Shown one piece after another: positions 34,271-43,794 of a stretch of DNA of 64,000 nucleotides. The notes beneath the pieces are model-generated. The model ran no database searches. It had not been told where the DNA came from and saw only the letters and a list, made by a program, of their open reading frames with translations. Every line of letters begins with the position of its first letter. Position 1 is the stretch's first letter. Location of the stretch: positions 124,001 through 188,000 of the forward strand of contig UWYS01000020.1 in NCBI GenBank assembly GCA_900291925.1, read 5' to 3'. A program made the position numbers and the translations under genes. Origin of the DNA: Thecaphora thlaspeos (lineage: Eukaryota; Basidiomycota; Ustilaginomycetes; Urocystidales; Glomosporiaceae).

Positions 34271-34984
34271 ATGGCCCGCAACAGCCAGATCGCTCCCAAC
34301 GTGGGTCGCCTCAGCCGCACCCAGGTCTTCAAGAAGAAGGGAGGCTACAAGAACACCCAGCGCAAGGGTGAGGCCAAGACCGAGGAGACCTCCGCCGCCT
34401 TCAAGGAGGTCGAGGTCAAGGGCGCCAAGAACGGTGGCAAGCGCCAGGTCCCCACCAGCAAGGCCGCTCGCTTCTACCCCGCTGAGGACGTTGCCCAGCG
34501 CAAAGTCAGCCGCAAGGTCCAGCGCCCCACCAAGCTGCGCCAGTCAATCACCCCCGGTACCGTCCTGATCCTCCTCGCCGGCCGCTTCCGCGGCAAGCGC
34601 GTCGTCTTCCTCAAGCAGCTCGACTCCGGTCTCCTGCTCGTCAGCGGACCTTTCAAGATCAACGGTGTCCCGATCCGCCGCGTCAACCAGGCCTACGTCA
34701 TCGCGACCTCGACCAAGCTCGACCTCTCCGAAGTCAAGGTCGACGAGAAGCTCTCGGACGCCTACTTTAAGCGCGAAAAGGCCCCCAAGGCCAAGGCCGA
34801 GAACGCCTTCTTCGAGGACCCCGCCAACAAGGCCGCCCACCCCGAGTCCAAGGTCGCCGACCAGAAGGCCCTCGACAAGGCGCTCATCGGCGCCATCAAG
34901 AAGGCCGGCCCTAACATGACCAAGTACCTCGCCTCGACCTTCTCCCTCTCCAAGGGCGAGCACCCCCACCTCCTCAAGTTCTAA
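34271..34984 (+). CDS. RPL6: 60S ribosomal protein eL6
   Basis: This is a 237-aa intronless frame. eL6 is a structural component of the cytosolic large ribosomal subunit. The family core is evident: a basic N terminus (NSQIAPNVGRLSRTQVFKKK), ARFYPAED, LRQSITPGTVLILLAGRFRGKRVVFLKQL, the SGPFKINGVPIRRVNQAYVIATSTK block, and a Lys/Ala-rich tail ending HPHLLKF. Length is close to fungal and animal homologues once the N-terminal extension is counted. The codon set is highly biased, with C-ending codons dominating, as expected for an abundant protein. The region just upstream is a pyrimidine-rich, CA-ending leader. Many basidiomycete ribosomal protein genes contain several introns, so an intronless copy is mildly unusual. 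Confidence 0.97.
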   Translation: MARNSQIAPNVGRLSRTQVFKKKGGYKNTQRKGEAKTEETSAAFKEVEVKGAKNGGKRQVPTSKAARFYPAEDVAQRKVSRKVQRPTKLRQSITPGTVLILLAGRFRGKRVVFLKQLDSGLLLVSGPFKINGVPIRRVNQAYVIATSTKLDLSEVKVDEKLSDAYFKREKAPKAKAENAFFEDPANKAAHPESKVADQKALDKALIGAIKKAGPNMTKYLASTFSLSKGEHPHLLKF

Positions 34985-36132
34985 GCTTTTTGTCATTCAA
35001 TCTTTCTCTCGTGCGCGCTCTACGGCTTCGGTGACGTGGTTGTGTACGAGACGATGACAATGACGATGGGCTGGACTTATTGGAAGAGAGAGGAGCAGAT
35101 CCGGCGGCCGTTTCGCTCGGATTACCTACAGCAACGTACGATTGACTCCCTCGAGTCGACTTTCTGCCTGTCGACTGGTCGTCCAGGCCGCCAACACGGA
35201 GAAAAGGCGGAAGAGCGAGGTAGGGACGGGGGGGCAACTCTTTAAAGATTGTGGGTTGCCACCTTTGTTTTCTTTTCTTGCGCACTGCCCTTCGCTTGTT
35301 CGCTTGCCCATGGACAGGCATCCCGACGGTCGAAAGGGGACAATGACATCATAGCAGGGGGTTGGCGAAGGGATGATAGGGGGGTTCGGACGGGGTCTTT
35401 TTCACAACGGGTTTGGTATCCGTCTACTCCTCCTTTCGACCTTCCACGCCCTCGGTCAGCACCGTCTCCTCAACACCTTCGGAACTTCCATGCATTTCTT
35501 TCCTCCCGTACGACGACTTGGACAATACAAGTCTTGACCACGACGATCCGACCGTCCGCATCCTCCGCTCTCTGCTCTTTCGCACTTTTCTTCTTCGTTC
35601 CTCATACATATTCCCCCACACACTTGTCTCACTCCTTTTTTCTCTTGTTGCACAACCTTTATACTCGCACAATCTCCCAACCCACCAACCCAACCAAACC
35701 AAACCAAACCAAAACCTTGTACAACCATGTCCATCCTCGCCATAGAAGCGTTTCGATCTCTTACCTGTCCGATTTACCTTGAGTCGGGGGGGGGGGCTTT
35801 TTGACTTTCGATTTCTACGGCGTCCAAAAGAAGAAAGGTCCTAGGTCGTCCCTTCTCTCTTGCCTGTCTTTTGAATGGAAGGCATGCGCACCCTACCCAC
35901 GCATAAGCAATCAAACACACACGTTCCAGACCATTAACGCTCGTCCTCGTGTGTAAGGGAGAGCGAAGAGTCACGGCGTTTAGTCGTGGCGCTGTAGGCT
36001 CTTCTCGGCGATGAATCCACGCTTGCTCTACCAGCTCCCGACCTCAGCGCTCACACATAAGCGAACCATCACCAATGGCCCTCGGAATCTATGTTGCGTT
36101 CGTGACTAGCAATACAGACGTACACCAACCAC
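34985..36132. other. 1.1-kb convergent region with a possible short ORF
   Basis: This lies between eL6 (+) and the PET127 stop (-). Bases 35560-35726 look like a leader: a long C/T-rich stretch followed by tandem CCAAA/CCAAC words and then an ATG at 35727. That ATG opens only a 25-codon frame ending at 35804. An 11-base G run lies at 35786-35796. No conserved gene is recognised. Confidence 0.4.
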
Positions 36133-39021
36133 TCAGCTGCGACTGCGGAACATCTCTCGCGTCCCTTCCTCCTTCGAGTCCTTTGCTCCCAGCCTCGCCA
36201 GCTCCCTCAAGCGCAACGCCTTCGCGTTCCTCAGCTTCATCCACCTAGCCTCTATCGCCTCCTTCTTCATACGCTGTCTCGCCGTCGCAGCATCTTCCTC
36301 TTGCGTCGTCGTCGTCGAGTTGTCCTTTTCCACCGATTCTGACGTCGTCTTGGTCGCTTTTGAGGAGCCGCCGACATTGTTGACCTTGTCCTGACCCGGC
36401 GCTACGGGCATGCCGATCTCGCCCTTCCTCTTCTCCTCCCTGAACCTCCTCAACGCCTCTGGGTTTTCCTTGAGCATCTCTTCCCTGTACAGGTCGCGCT
36501 CCCTTACGACCTCCAGGTTTGGGATGATGAGCGAGCTGAGCGACCGTTGTCGTTCTCGGATAGCGTCGAGACCTTCGCGCACCGCCTTTTCGGAGAGGTC
36601 GCCGCGCGGGTCGATCTTGAAGTCGATGTCGAAGCGGGAGGAAGGCAGAGAGAGGCGCATGCGACGGACAATCTCGTCTTCCGTCATTGGATCGATGTTG
36701 CGGCCGGGAAGGAGGCTAAAGTCGACAGGGCCCGAGACGAGAGAATGATCGAGGTATCGGTCGATTGCGATGTCTAGCTGAGCGATGCTGCGAGCGGGCG
36801 GTGAAGCCGAGGGGTCGTCGCTGTCGGATGGGGTGGAGGATGAGGCGGCTGGAGTCTCGGTCGCCTCGACAAAGACCGACATGGGGAGGTTGGCCTTGTC
36901 CTTCGTTTCAACTGTCAGCTTCAGCGTCTGTGTATGGTGTCGGGGCAGGCAAGCAGGCAGGATCGAAGACGAAGGTCAGTGTCAGCGACAAAGTAGCCCG
37001 TGCTACGATACAGGAACGTACTGCGGGCATGGGAGACTCACCTGCCGGGGGAAGAGGTTGGTCGCCGCCTCGAGCACGTTCTCGAGCATGCCGAGGCTGA
37101 GCCGGAACGACTGATCGGCCATCTCCTCGCTGCCAAATAGGCGCTCGTTCATCTCCTCGACGCTGATGTACTGGAAGCCGTAGATGGTGCTGGTGGTGTG
37201 GTAGGCGACAAAGATGCCGTCCATGTGCCCGATCCTTGCCTGAAAGTTGTACTTAAGGAAAGCGGCGCGGATCATATCGTAGTACTCGCGCTCAAACGAC
37301 TCGACGAGGCCGGTGGCGCGGCGGATCTGGTAGCCCGACCCTTCGACATAGTTGGCGCGGTCGTTGCGGATGCCGACCGAGGCGCGCGTCTTGAGGTCAA
37401 AGGTGCGGCGCGGGAGGCGGTCGTCGGAGCAGTCGAGCTGCGAGCGCATCATTAGCTTTCCCGCCTGGGCATAATGGTATGACTCGGGCCTGTTGCGGTC
37501 CTCCGTGCTGAGGTCGGCGCTGTTGATGCGCATGTACCGCGCGTACTCCTCCGGCGTCGAGGTCAGCATCTTCTCCATGCTCTTTCCGAGCGAGGTAAGG
37601 ACGTAGTTGTTATTGGCCGCCTCGCCGGCAGACTCCTTGTCGGCGTCGATGGCATAGTGCCCGCCGCCGCTGCCGTCGGCGTCCGGCTGCCAGTTGAGCA
37701 CGATCGAGGCGGGGAGCTTGGCGCCGAAGCTGAAGCCTCCGGGCATGTGCTTAAAGGGCGCCGAAAAGCCCGATGTGTCCGGGTCGCGCCATCCGCTGAT
37801 GTGGAAGTAGCACTGGCTCAGCAGGCCCGTCATACTGCTGGTGCTGCCGCAGAACTTGCTGCCGTGCCTCTTTGTCAGCTTGGCCAGCTCCGGGTCCTTG
37901 CTTGAGGTGATATAGGGCGTCAGCGCCTCGTAGTCGAATAGGTCGACATCAAGCACGTCGCGGATGCGGGGATCAAAGTTGTAGATGCCCGAGCGCGGGT
38001 CGCGCATCCAGTAGATGCTCGGGTTGAAGAGGACACGATCGAGGCCGTGGGCCAAGGCGGGTACCTCCATCTTGCGCAGCGGCTCGACCTTTTCGATGAG
38101 AACGTCGTGGCCGGTGATGGAGCCGCTGACCGTCTCGGACCACTTTTTCTTTTCGTCGGCGATGGGGCCCGTGTACGAGACGGAGGCATCAAGGCGGCCG
38201 TATGAGTCTCGCAGCTTGAGCAGCGACGCGTCGTGAGCATCTTCGCCCTGCAAGAGGCCGCTCGGCGGTCTTGAAGACGCTCGGTAGGCAGCTCTCTCGG
38301 CTGGACCTCGCGATGTCGATGCGGAGGAAGCGTTGCTGTGTCCGCTGTGCTGTGGGGATGGGGAGGGCGTCGAGGCCGAAGCGTTCCACTGATTGCTGCT
38401 GCTCGGCGCCGGTGCCGATTCCGATGCCGGTGTGGGTACCGCCAGCCTGTCGGAACCCCATCCGCTTTGCGCTTCCCTCGCGATCAGCTGTGGGAGGAGG
38501 TGCTGCAGTCGCTGTGAGATGTTGAAAGACTGCGACTGCAGCTGGTCGAGATGTTCCTCGAGCTCCTCGAGGCGCCTTAGGATGCTGAGGTCCTCTTGGA
38601 TTGTTGCCGCTGCTGCTGATGCTCCCTTGGACGACCCCGTGCGAAGCGCCAGCTTGAAGGCGTATTTGCCCCGAGATGGTGATTGTGCGGCAGGGTTTGC
38701 GGTGGGCTCGCGCTTACTGAGCTGAACGCGCGGGGAGAGCGGGACCTTTCCGTTCCTCCGCACCACGGGGGCCTTTGTCGCACCGCTGCTCTGGAAGGCG
38801 TTGAAACTGCGAAGGCGCGACGAGAGTGCGTGCGTCGCAGCCGTCGTCTGAAAAGTTCGGATGCTGCCGGTGCCGGTGGCGTGCGAGGCGGTCCGCCAGT
38901 AGGAGCAACGCTGAGCTGAACTGCCGCCGCGTTGCTGCGTCGCTGCCAGAGTTGACGGCAGCGACTGCTGCAGTCCGCTGGACCGAGGCCTCTGTTGGCG
39001 CAGAGCTTTATAAGGGAGCAT
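36133..39021 (-). CDS. PET127: Mitochondrial RNA-processing protein PET127
   Basis: There are two exons, 39021-37042 and 36927-36133, joined across GTGAGT...CAG in phase 0, giving 924 aa (yeast Pet127 has 800). The start at 39021 was chosen because it gives an Arg/Ser/Gln-rich, acidic-poor presequence typical of mitochondrial import. Pet127 is tied to 5' processing and decay of mitochondrial transcripts. The conserved core spans about residues 330-700: LDRVLFNPSIYWMRDPRSGIYNFDP, KFCGSTSSMTGLLSQ, YAIDADKES, the MEKMLTSTPEEYARYM region, and GHMDGIFVAYHTTSTIYGFQYISVEEMNERLFG. The second exon adds a charged tail with a coiled-coil-like end (RQRMKKEAIEARWMKLRNAKALRLREL). A coiled coil is also likely near residues 175-210. 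It shares a short divergent promoter with the FAF1-like gene. Confidence 0.93.
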
Positions 39022-39379
39022 CTTCGTCGTTTGGGACCTTGTACGGCGGTGGCGGATAGCCTGTGGCAAGAGCAGCAGGAGGAAAGACGGTGGTGGATGC
39101 GGAAGGGCCGCTGTTAGGTCAGTGTCCTGACACACGCGCCTCTGGGTGGAGGTGACCGGGAAATTTTCCAGATGTGATAGAGATCGGAAGACCCTGGTCA
39201 CGAACCCCGGAAAAAGAGGGCGAAAAAATCTCGAAATCAAGCAAGCAAGCGCTCTTCCTGACCGGCACCTTCCGAGACTTTTCAGCCCTCGATTGGCCAG
39301 GGACACACTTGCCATCACGACCATCACCACTCATCACCTTCCGCCATCGGCTCCACCGCCCGAGCGTCCACAATTAGAC
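39022..39379. promoter_or_regulatory. Bidirectional promoter PET127 / FAF1-like
   Basis: Only 358 bp separate the two divergent start codons. Both flanking products act in RNA maturation, one mitochondrial and one nucleolar by family. No TATA box is seen; short CATCAC repeats lie near 39310-39340. Confidence 0.5.
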
Positions 39380-40702
39380 ATGGCCAAGGCCTCCGGATCA
39401 AAGGTCTCTGGCTCGCGTCCAAGCCAGCGAGAGCGTAGGCCAAAGCGCTCCCTCTCGCCATCGTCCGGCTCCGATTCGGAAGGCGATGCTCAGCACGACC
39501 AAAGGTCTGAAGGGCTCGCCCAGCTACAGGATTTTGGCAACGCCTTTCTAGAATCGTTCGGGATCGACGGTACTCACGAAGCCTCCTCGCCTTCTCCGTC
39601 AGCGGCCCTCACCTCGGAGCCTTGTTCGTCCTCAACCCGGAAGATCAACACACGCGCCAAGGGCAAAGGAAAGGCCAAGGCGGATGAGTCGCAGGAGGCG
39701 GAGCCGGCGCAGCGCAACGAAATTGATCGAGTGTTTGACGGCTCGAATCCCGAGGAGGCGTGGGAAGGGATAGCCGACAGCGACGACGGCAGCTCCGTTG
39801 GTTCGATACACCAGGAGCAGGAGTGGGACGGCTTCGACGGACATTCCGGCGTCTCAGACATGGAAGGCCCCGACGACGACGGGCAACGCTCCGCCCTGCC
39901 ATCGCCGGCACCACCTATAAAAGCAGCAAAAGGGAAGGGCAAGGAGAGGGTCCCAGCTGAGGCATCGAAAGCCACAGCGCCACGGTCCAGATCGGTGCAG
40001 ACTGTTGTCTTTGGCGCGGACTCTGGATCGGCCTCGTCGCCAGACTTCGACGCGGCCACCGCAAAAAAGGGCTGGAAGGCCTTTATGTCGTCCAAGATTT
40101 CAAAAATTTCGCAGGATTCTCCGGATACCGCTGCGGGCACCTCAAAGCCGAGGCAGAGCAAGGCCGAGATGGACGAGGAGAAGCAGCTCGAGTCCAACGA
40201 CCGCCTCCTCTCGCACCTCCTCTCCACCACCCTTTTCGCGCCGGGCGCCGAAAGGGAAGGCAAGAAGCGCAACCTCTCGTCCAACGACACGCTGGCGCGC
40301 ATCATCGAGCTCTCGGCCACGGAATCGCAGCGCAAAGGAGCGGCCGTGGGGCGAGGCTGGGGCGAGACGGAGCTGCAGCGACGCCAGCTAGCCAAGATGC
40401 CGTCCAAGATTCGACAGGACATCCGACGCTCCAATGCCGACAAACGTGACAAGGAGAGAGACCGCGCTAAGGAGCTCGGGACATGGCGCCCGTCGCTCAA
40501 GGCCAATTATAGCAACAAAGCGACGGCGACCGAGATGGGCGTCAAGGCCGAGCCGAAGAAGCGGCTGCGCGGCATCGGCGCCGGGATCGGCAAGTTCAAA
40601 GACGGCACCCTCACGCTCAGCAAGAGTGATGTCCGCAAGATTGTCGGACCCAGCAGCAGCGGCGGTGACAGGGGCGACAAGAATAAGAGGCGGAAAAAGT
40701 AG
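39380..40702 (+). CDS. FAF1: FAF1/C1orf131-like ribosome biogenesis factor
   Basis: The start at 39380 (MAKASGSKVSG) gives 440 aa without introns. Residues 1-270 are acidic and Ser-rich with Lys clusters, as in many nucleolar proteins. The conserved part is C-terminal: QLAKMPSKIRQDIRRSNADKR, GTWRPSLKANYSNK, and the family-defining GIGAGIGKFKDGTLTLSKSDVRKIVG. It ends in a basic tail KNKRRKK. In yeast, Faf1 is needed for early pre-rRNA cleavages and 40S assembly. The assignment rests on the G-x-G-K-F-x-x-G-x-L-x-L-S-K-x-D motif and overall layout, so it is probable rather than certain. A Lys-rich helix near 315-330 may form a coiled coil. Confidence 0.68.
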   Translation: MAKASGSKVSGSRPSQRERRPKRSLSPSSGSDSEGDAQHDQRSEGLAQLQDFGNAFLESFGIDGTHEASSPSPSAALTSEPCSSSTRKINTRAKGKGKAKADESQEAEPAQRNEIDRVFDGSNPEEAWEGIADSDDGSSVGSIHQEQEWDGFDGHSGVSDMEGPDDDGQRSALPSPAPPIKAAKGKGKERVPAEASKATAPRSRSVQTVVFGADSGSASSPDFDAATAKKGWKAFMSSKISKISQDSPDTAAGTSKPRQSKAEMDEEKQLESNDRLLSHLLSTTLFAPGAEREGKKRNLSSNDTLARIIELSATESQRKGAAVGRGWGETELQRRQLAKMPSKIRQDIRRSNADKRDKERDRAKELGTWRPSLKANYSNKATATEMGVKAEPKKRLRGIGAGIGKFKDGTLTLSKSDVRKIVGPSSSGGDRGDKNKRRKK

Positions 40703-41344
40703 AGGGAGCATGTAGCAGCGACGATGCACACCGCCGAGCACCGATCTGATCCAGGACACGAGAGTCTGATGTCCTTTTCGCCACCTTCGACACATCGCGT
40801 GTCGCTGTCGCTTGACGTCGCCGGTCTCGGTCATCGACGAGAGCCTGCAATCACAACGGCTCAGCGGCCGCAGCCATGTCCTGGCCGTGCTCTCTTCAGC
40901 ATATGTACGACCCCGATTGCATTCCGGACGACGCCATCGGGGCGACCACGCGTCTTTGTTGGACGAGCACCCGGATCCGGGAGATTGGGGTCGCCGAGAA
41001 ATTTCTAGCTGAGCAATCCTTCGCCCACACCCTCGTTTCGTCTGAGCATAAGATGACCACGACCTGCATGCTCGCGACCTCCCGCGCTCAACTTCTAGCG
41101 CGACGCGCCTCCTGGACATCGCCTCACCTCTTCAGCTGTCTTTGGTCCGTGCGCACGGTGATCATCGCGAAGGTCCAGGCTAAAGGCGCTGCTCTGCATC
41201 GTGGGTCGATCGCTTGCTTCGTCTATCTATCGGGAGCCTAGCCCATCCATCTCGGCCACGTTTAGCAGGCAAGCAGCGGGAGCAGCTTGCGGTGGCAAGA
41301 ACGAGCGGAGGAGCCTCCACGAAGGAAACGGGAAGGCCGGCCGG

Positions 41345-41380
41345 CCAGCCAGCCAGCCAGCCATCCATCCATCCATCCAT
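41345..41380 (+). repeat. (CCAG)4(CCAT)5 compound microsatellite
   Basis: Four CCAG units change by one base into five CCAT units without interruption. Confidence 0.9.
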
Positions 41381-41957
41381 CAGCGTGCAGCGGTCTGATG
41401 ATCTTCGACTACACCTACTGGATCCGTCCGACCGACCGGCCGACCCGTCCGTTCGTCTGGCCGATTGGGGGGGAGGAGAAGTCGCGAACGCGTGCGCTGA
41501 CATCTGCCTGTCAGTTTGCTGGTCATGCCGGTCTTTCCATCCAGCTGGGCTCCGCTTCGGGCGCGATCCCCTCGAGCTCCCCTTTGCCCGCCGACGGGAG
41601 CTGGGCCTTTTGATCTGGCGCTTTGCCCCCGCCTCTTTACACGAGGGGGGCCAAGCGAAGGCCAAGGCCCAGAGGCCGTGTGTGAAGCGCTGGCGAGGCT
41701 CTCCCTTCCTCGCCCTCTTGCTTCCCAAGAAGCCCCGACTTCACGACCTCGAGAGTGGAGGCCCTCTCTTTCCCGTCGCCTTGGATTCGCCAGCGGGTAG
41801 AGAGTGCCGCGTCGGCTTGCTTCTCGTGTAGCGACCGAGAGCAGCTCCGCTCCGGTGCCCGCGCCCCTCGCCTTAGCCTGGCCTTGCTTGTCTGCGTCGG
41901 CGTTCATCCGCTTCTGGTCGCCTCCCATCCACTCTTCCGCCGATTGTCCGCTGCCTC

Positions 41958-41965
41958 TATATAAG
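41958..41965 (+). promoter_or_regulatory. TATA box of the prothymosin-like gene
   Basis: TATATAAG lies about 150 bp upstream of the start codon at 42109 and is followed by an uninterrupted C/T-rich leader. Confidence 0.6.
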
Positions 41966-42108
41966 TCCTCCCTCCGCTCCCCCTCCCTTCCATCCACTCC
42001 TCCCTCCTTCCGTCCCACACGTATCCAGCACTACCGCAACCTCTCTTCTCCGTCCACCTCTCACCGCATCCCCACTTTAAGCAGCACCCCCCCTCTCCGC
42101 TCCCCACC

Positions 42109-42973
42109 ATGCCGCCAAAGGACGTGACCGCCGCCGCCGCTGCGCACGATGACGAGAACCACACGGTCGAGGAGTCTGTCAAGTCCGACAAGCGCGATGC
42201 CGCCAAGAACGCAGAAGACAAGGCTTCAAAGGAGCTTCAGGACGAAGATGAAGATGACGAGGAGGATTTCGTGAGTTTCCCAACGTCCGTCCCTCGTTTC
42301 AGGTGGGGAAGGAACGGGAACGAGGCGAGGAGAAGCCTCCTTGGTCCCGCCCTTCCCTCCCCTCCCCTCCGTGCGTTCGGTGGCTGTGTAGAAACGAGTG
42401 AATCACTAACGTCTGATCCCTCTTACATCCACACTCTGTCCGCTCCGCTCCCGAATCCACAGGAGGAGGGAGACGAAGAGGACGACGACGAAGAGGCCGA
42501 AGAGTGAGTATCATTCCCTCTCTGTTTTCCCCCTCCCCCTTTACCATATTCTAACGACTCGACCCCTTCCTCCTCACAACTTCCGATCGCTCTCGCAGGG
42601 GTGACGACGAAGAAGCAGGCGAAGATGACGAAGACGTCGACGAGGACGATGAGGACGATGCGGCCGTCGTAGAGGGTAAAGAAGGCGAAGTCGACGACGA
42701 AGCTGAAAAGGAGGCCCAAGAGTACGTTTCTCCTTCCTCCCCCTTTCACCCTTTCCCCTTGCCCTTACCACTCTATTCCCTCTTATCTCCCATACTAACA
42801 CCTCCCTCTGCACCTCACCCTACTCTGCTTCTTGCCTTCGTAGAGAGGACGACGCCGCCGAAGAAGACAACGAAGAGGGCGGTGACGATGACGAGGAGAC
42901 GGCGGGAAGCAAGAGAAAGGCAGAGGACCAGGGCAACGATGACGATGATGCCAAAACCGCCAAGACGGACTAG
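42109..42973 (+). CDS. Prothymosin-alpha-like acidic nuclear protein
   Basis: There are four exons, 42109-42270, 42463-42503, 42599-42721 and 42844-42973. All introns are GT-AG, all phases agree, and the product has 151 aa. More than half of the residues from 45 onward are Asp or Glu, and there is no recognisable folded domain. The layout resembles prothymosin alpha: a Lys-containing N-terminal third, a long Asp/Glu tract, and a C-terminal basic signal inside acidic sequence (GSKRKAEDQGNDDDDAKTAKTD), where animal prothymosin has a similarly spaced KR...KK.K.TD. Prothymosin binds linker histone H1 and acts as an H1 chaperone; the same role here is inference. A TATA box and C/T-rich leader suggest strong expression. 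The alternative is a generic acidic chaperone or stress protein with convergent composition. Confidence 0.8.
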
Positions 42974-43794
42974 ATATAGCCCTCCTGCCCCCCCCCCATC
43001 CCCTGCACCCCCGTTCCCCCCTCATTCTCGTGCTCCCGTCTCCGTTCACTGTATCCTTTTTTCCTCTTCTTTGTCTCGACCATCTCTCGAATTGCTAGTT
43101 AATTTATAAAAGCTTGAGAACCAGACATGCTGCGCCATCTTCCTCACCTCCCCGCCACCCGCTCGCTGATCGAAATGCCAAGCCGCTCCTGCGCGCCAGT
43201 CGGTGCTTCGTAACGTTGGTGACATCGGTCTCTCCCTCACACGCGCCAAGCTCCTTCAGGAAGAGGGTAGATGGACGAATAAAAGGATCGTCTCCTCCTG
43301 CTGCTGCTGCAAATTGCGAGGCCTGGTGAGATGTGAATTATGCAAGAGAAAAGAGGTAGGGAAGGGGCTTGGCTTGGCTTGGCTTCGAGGGGATGAACAA
43401 GATGCGGAGAAGGTAGTTTGTGTATGGTGGACAAAGAGAGTCTAATGGCAAGGAACAGGGAAGGTATGAGGCTAGGCCGCTAGAAAGAGAAGGAAGCTAG
43501 TGTCCATTGGGTCGAGCCAAGTCGAGCCGAGTCGAGATGGGGTCGAGGTCGCGTTGCAAATGATCGACAAGGGAAGAGGCAGAGAGCGCCTCGTGGGTTG
43601 GGCGATGAGATCAAGGGTCGGCGCATGTGGTGGACATCCTCGGGGGTGTTTTGCGGTGCCGCAGTCCGGCTAAAAGGAGGCGTTGTGAGTTGGACGAGGA
43701 TGGCAGATGCTGTCGTGAGGACGAGCTCGTGGCTCGCGCTTAGCGACTCTGCTTCCGGGTTACGAACACGACGAGGTACTCGCCCGCACGTCCT
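42974..43794. other. Convergent 3' region
   Basis: This lies between the prothymosin-like gene (+) and the MGNC protein gene (-). It has GGCTT repeats near 43365-43385 and GTCGAG words near 43510-43550. No gene is supported. Confidence 0.5.

Larger units (their letters stand above)
40703..42108. other. 1.4-kb intergenic region with microsatellite and TATA box
   Basis: No conserved frame is visible. It holds the CCAG/CCAT repeat at 41345-41380 and a TATA box at 41958. A C/T-rich leader immediately precedes the start codon at 42109. Confidence 0.5.

Noticed and set aside
37003..39330. An upstream-extended PET127 start and a read-through at its first exon end
   Set aside because: The upstream part overlaps the divergent promoter. 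The read-through ends a few residues after a clear GTGAGT donor, while splicing restores a long second exon.
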